Part shown: piece by piece, positions 5,766 through 6,535 of the stretch
Position numbering within the stretch: the stretch's first letter is position 1
Layout of the letters: the number at the start of each line of letters is the position of its first letter
Made by a program: the position numbers and the translations under genes
DNA from: Kiritimatiellia bacterium
Lineage (GTDB): Bacteria > Verrucomicrobiota > Kiritimatiellia > RFP12 > UBA1067
Length of the DNA: 6,535 bases
NCBI GenBank assembly: GCA_017965685.1
Contig: JAGCPM010000104.1
Coordinates: forward strand, 1 to 6,535
Direction: 5' to 3'
Notes under the pieces: model-generated
Told to the model about the DNA's origin: nothing
Databases searched by the model: none
The model's input: only the letters and a program-made list of their open reading frames with translations

Positions 5766-6535
5766 ATGAACAGGATCGTCTTCAAAAGACAACTCTCGGA
5801 AAACGTTTTCGAGATGAATGTGGAAGCTCCGCTCGTGGCGCGTTCGCGCAGGGCGGGGCAATTTGTCATTGTCATGGTCGAGGAGGAATTCGGGGAAAGG
5901 ATTCCGCTTACCATTGCCGACGCCGACAAGGAGGCGGGGACTATCACCATAATATTCCAGACTGTGGGCGCAACGACAATGAAGCTTTCGCGCAAAGGCG
6001 TTGGCGACGCCATAGCGGCGGTGCTCGGGCCTTTGGGCAGGCCTACGGAGATACGCGGCGAGAACGGCGAGAGGCCCGGGCGCGTTGTCTGCGTGGGCGG
6101 CGGAATCGGGGTTGCCCCGATGCATCCGATCGCGCAGGCTCTCAAGGCGGCCGGCAACGAGGTTACGATCATCATGGGCGCGAGGAATGTCGGGCTCTTC
6201 GTGATGAAGGAGGAAATGGCCGCTATCGCGGGCGGCAGGCTTATACTCGTGACGGACGACGGTTCCTCCGGCAGGAAGGGGCTGGTGACGGATCCGCTGA
6301 AGGAACTTTGCGAGAAGGGCGAGGTGGACGAGGTGATAGCCATAGGCCCGCCCATAATGATGAAGTTCTGCGCGCTGACCACGAAGCCCTACGGCGTGAA
6401 GACTGTGGCCTCGCTCAATACAATCATGATCGACGGCACGGGCATGTGCGGCGGTTGCCGTGTGAGTGTCGGCGGAGAGACGAAGTTTGTCTGCGTGGAC
6501 GGCCCCGAGTTCGACGGTCATCAGGTTGATTTCGA
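5766..6535 (+). CDS. NfnA/SudB-like FAD/NAD(P)-binding ferredoxin-NADP reductase subunit, 3' truncated by window
   Basis: The frame is open from ATG 5766 to the window end (256 residues) without a stop, so the gene continues outside. It belongs to the dihydroorotate dehydrogenase electron-transfer (PyrK)-like family and most closely matches the small subunit of NADH-dependent ferredoxin:NADP+ oxidoreductase, often annotated sulfide dehydrogenase subunit SudB. It has an N-terminal FAD-binding barrel with AGQFV (30-34) and the RIPLTI motif (45-50), a nucleotide-binding VGGGIGVAP (110-118), and IGPPIMMKFC (193-202). A C-terminal [2Fe-2S] site follows in DGTGMCGGCRVSVGG, with C228, C231 and C243; D223 is the likely fourth ligand, as I recall for NfnA. 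ACVDGPEFDGH-type residues end the visible part (here with VCVDG). AAGG lies 6 nt before the start. The large subunit (GltA/NfnB-like) would be expected just downstream. It starts 20 nt after tRNA-Ser with no visible promoter. PyrK is the main alternative. Confidence 0.92.
   Translation, partial: MNRIVFKRQLSENVFEMNVEAPLVARSRRAGQFVIVMVEEEFGERIPLTIADADKEAGTITIIFQTVGATTMKLSRKGVGDAIAAVLGPLGRPTEIRGENGERPGRVVCVGGGIGVAPMHPIAQALKAAGNEVTIIMGARNVGLFVMKEEMAAIAGGRLILVTDDGSSGRKGLVTDPLKELCEKGEVDEVIAIGPPIMMKFCALTTKPYGVKTVASLNTIMIDGTGMCGGCRVSVGGETKFVCVDGPEFDGHQVDF

Noticed and set aside
5747..6529. 260-codon + strand frame overlapping the reductase
   Set aside because: It is glycine/arginine-rich out-of-frame sequence. 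The frame from 5766 has the FAD, nucleotide and iron-sulfur motifs and simply lacks a stop because the window ends.

Overview
The window reads as bacterial chromosome of fairly high GC. It holds a tightly packed polyamine operon, then a single-pass membrane protein of unknown function behind its own promoter, a three-gene tRNA cluster, and the start of a flavin/iron-sulfur electron-transfer gene. Every gene is on the + strand. The lineage cannot be fixed from this sequence. The gene set (fold-type I arginine decarboxylase, Thermotoga-like SpeE, carboxynorspermidine enzymes, NfnA/SudB-type reductase) fits an anaerobe, and the style of the unknown protein loosely suggests the Verrucomicrobiota/Kiritimatiellota/Lentisphaerota group. 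That placement is a low-confidence inference.

Region 1 (1-4593) has five genes with gaps of 15 nt or less: the 3' end of a PLP-dependent Orn/Lys/Arg decarboxylase (probably speA), speE (aminopropyltransferase), speB (agmatinase-family ureohydrolase), carboxynorspermidine/carboxyspermidine dehydrogenase, and carboxynorspermidine/carboxyspermidine decarboxylase (nspC). speE/speB overlap by 4 nt and the last pair by 1 nt. Together they could turn arginine into agmatine, agmatine into putrescine, and then add an aminopropyl group. The notable point is that two unrelated ways of adding that group sit in one operon: SpeE, which uses decarboxylated SAM, and the dehydrogenase/decarboxylase pair, which uses aspartate semialdehyde. 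No speD is visible here. nspC also carries a short in-frame tandem heptanucleotide repeat.

Region 2 (4594-5372) has a strong-looking extended -10 promoter only a few bases before the only plausible start codon of a 237-residue membrane-anchored protein, so its mRNA may be leaderless. Region 3 (5373-5745) carries a second promoter with an identical 12-base -10 block, then tRNA-Gly(TCC), tRNA-Leu(CAA) and tRNA-Ser(GGA), all with encoded CCA ends. Region 4 (5766 to the window end) is an NfnA/SudB-like FAD/NAD(P)/[2Fe-2S] subunit that starts 20 nt after tRNA-Ser and runs off the window. It has no promoter of its own that I can see, so it may be co-transcribed with the tRNAs. No mobile element, CRISPR array or obvious novel multi-gene system is present. 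No stretch longer than 85 bases lacks a gene.
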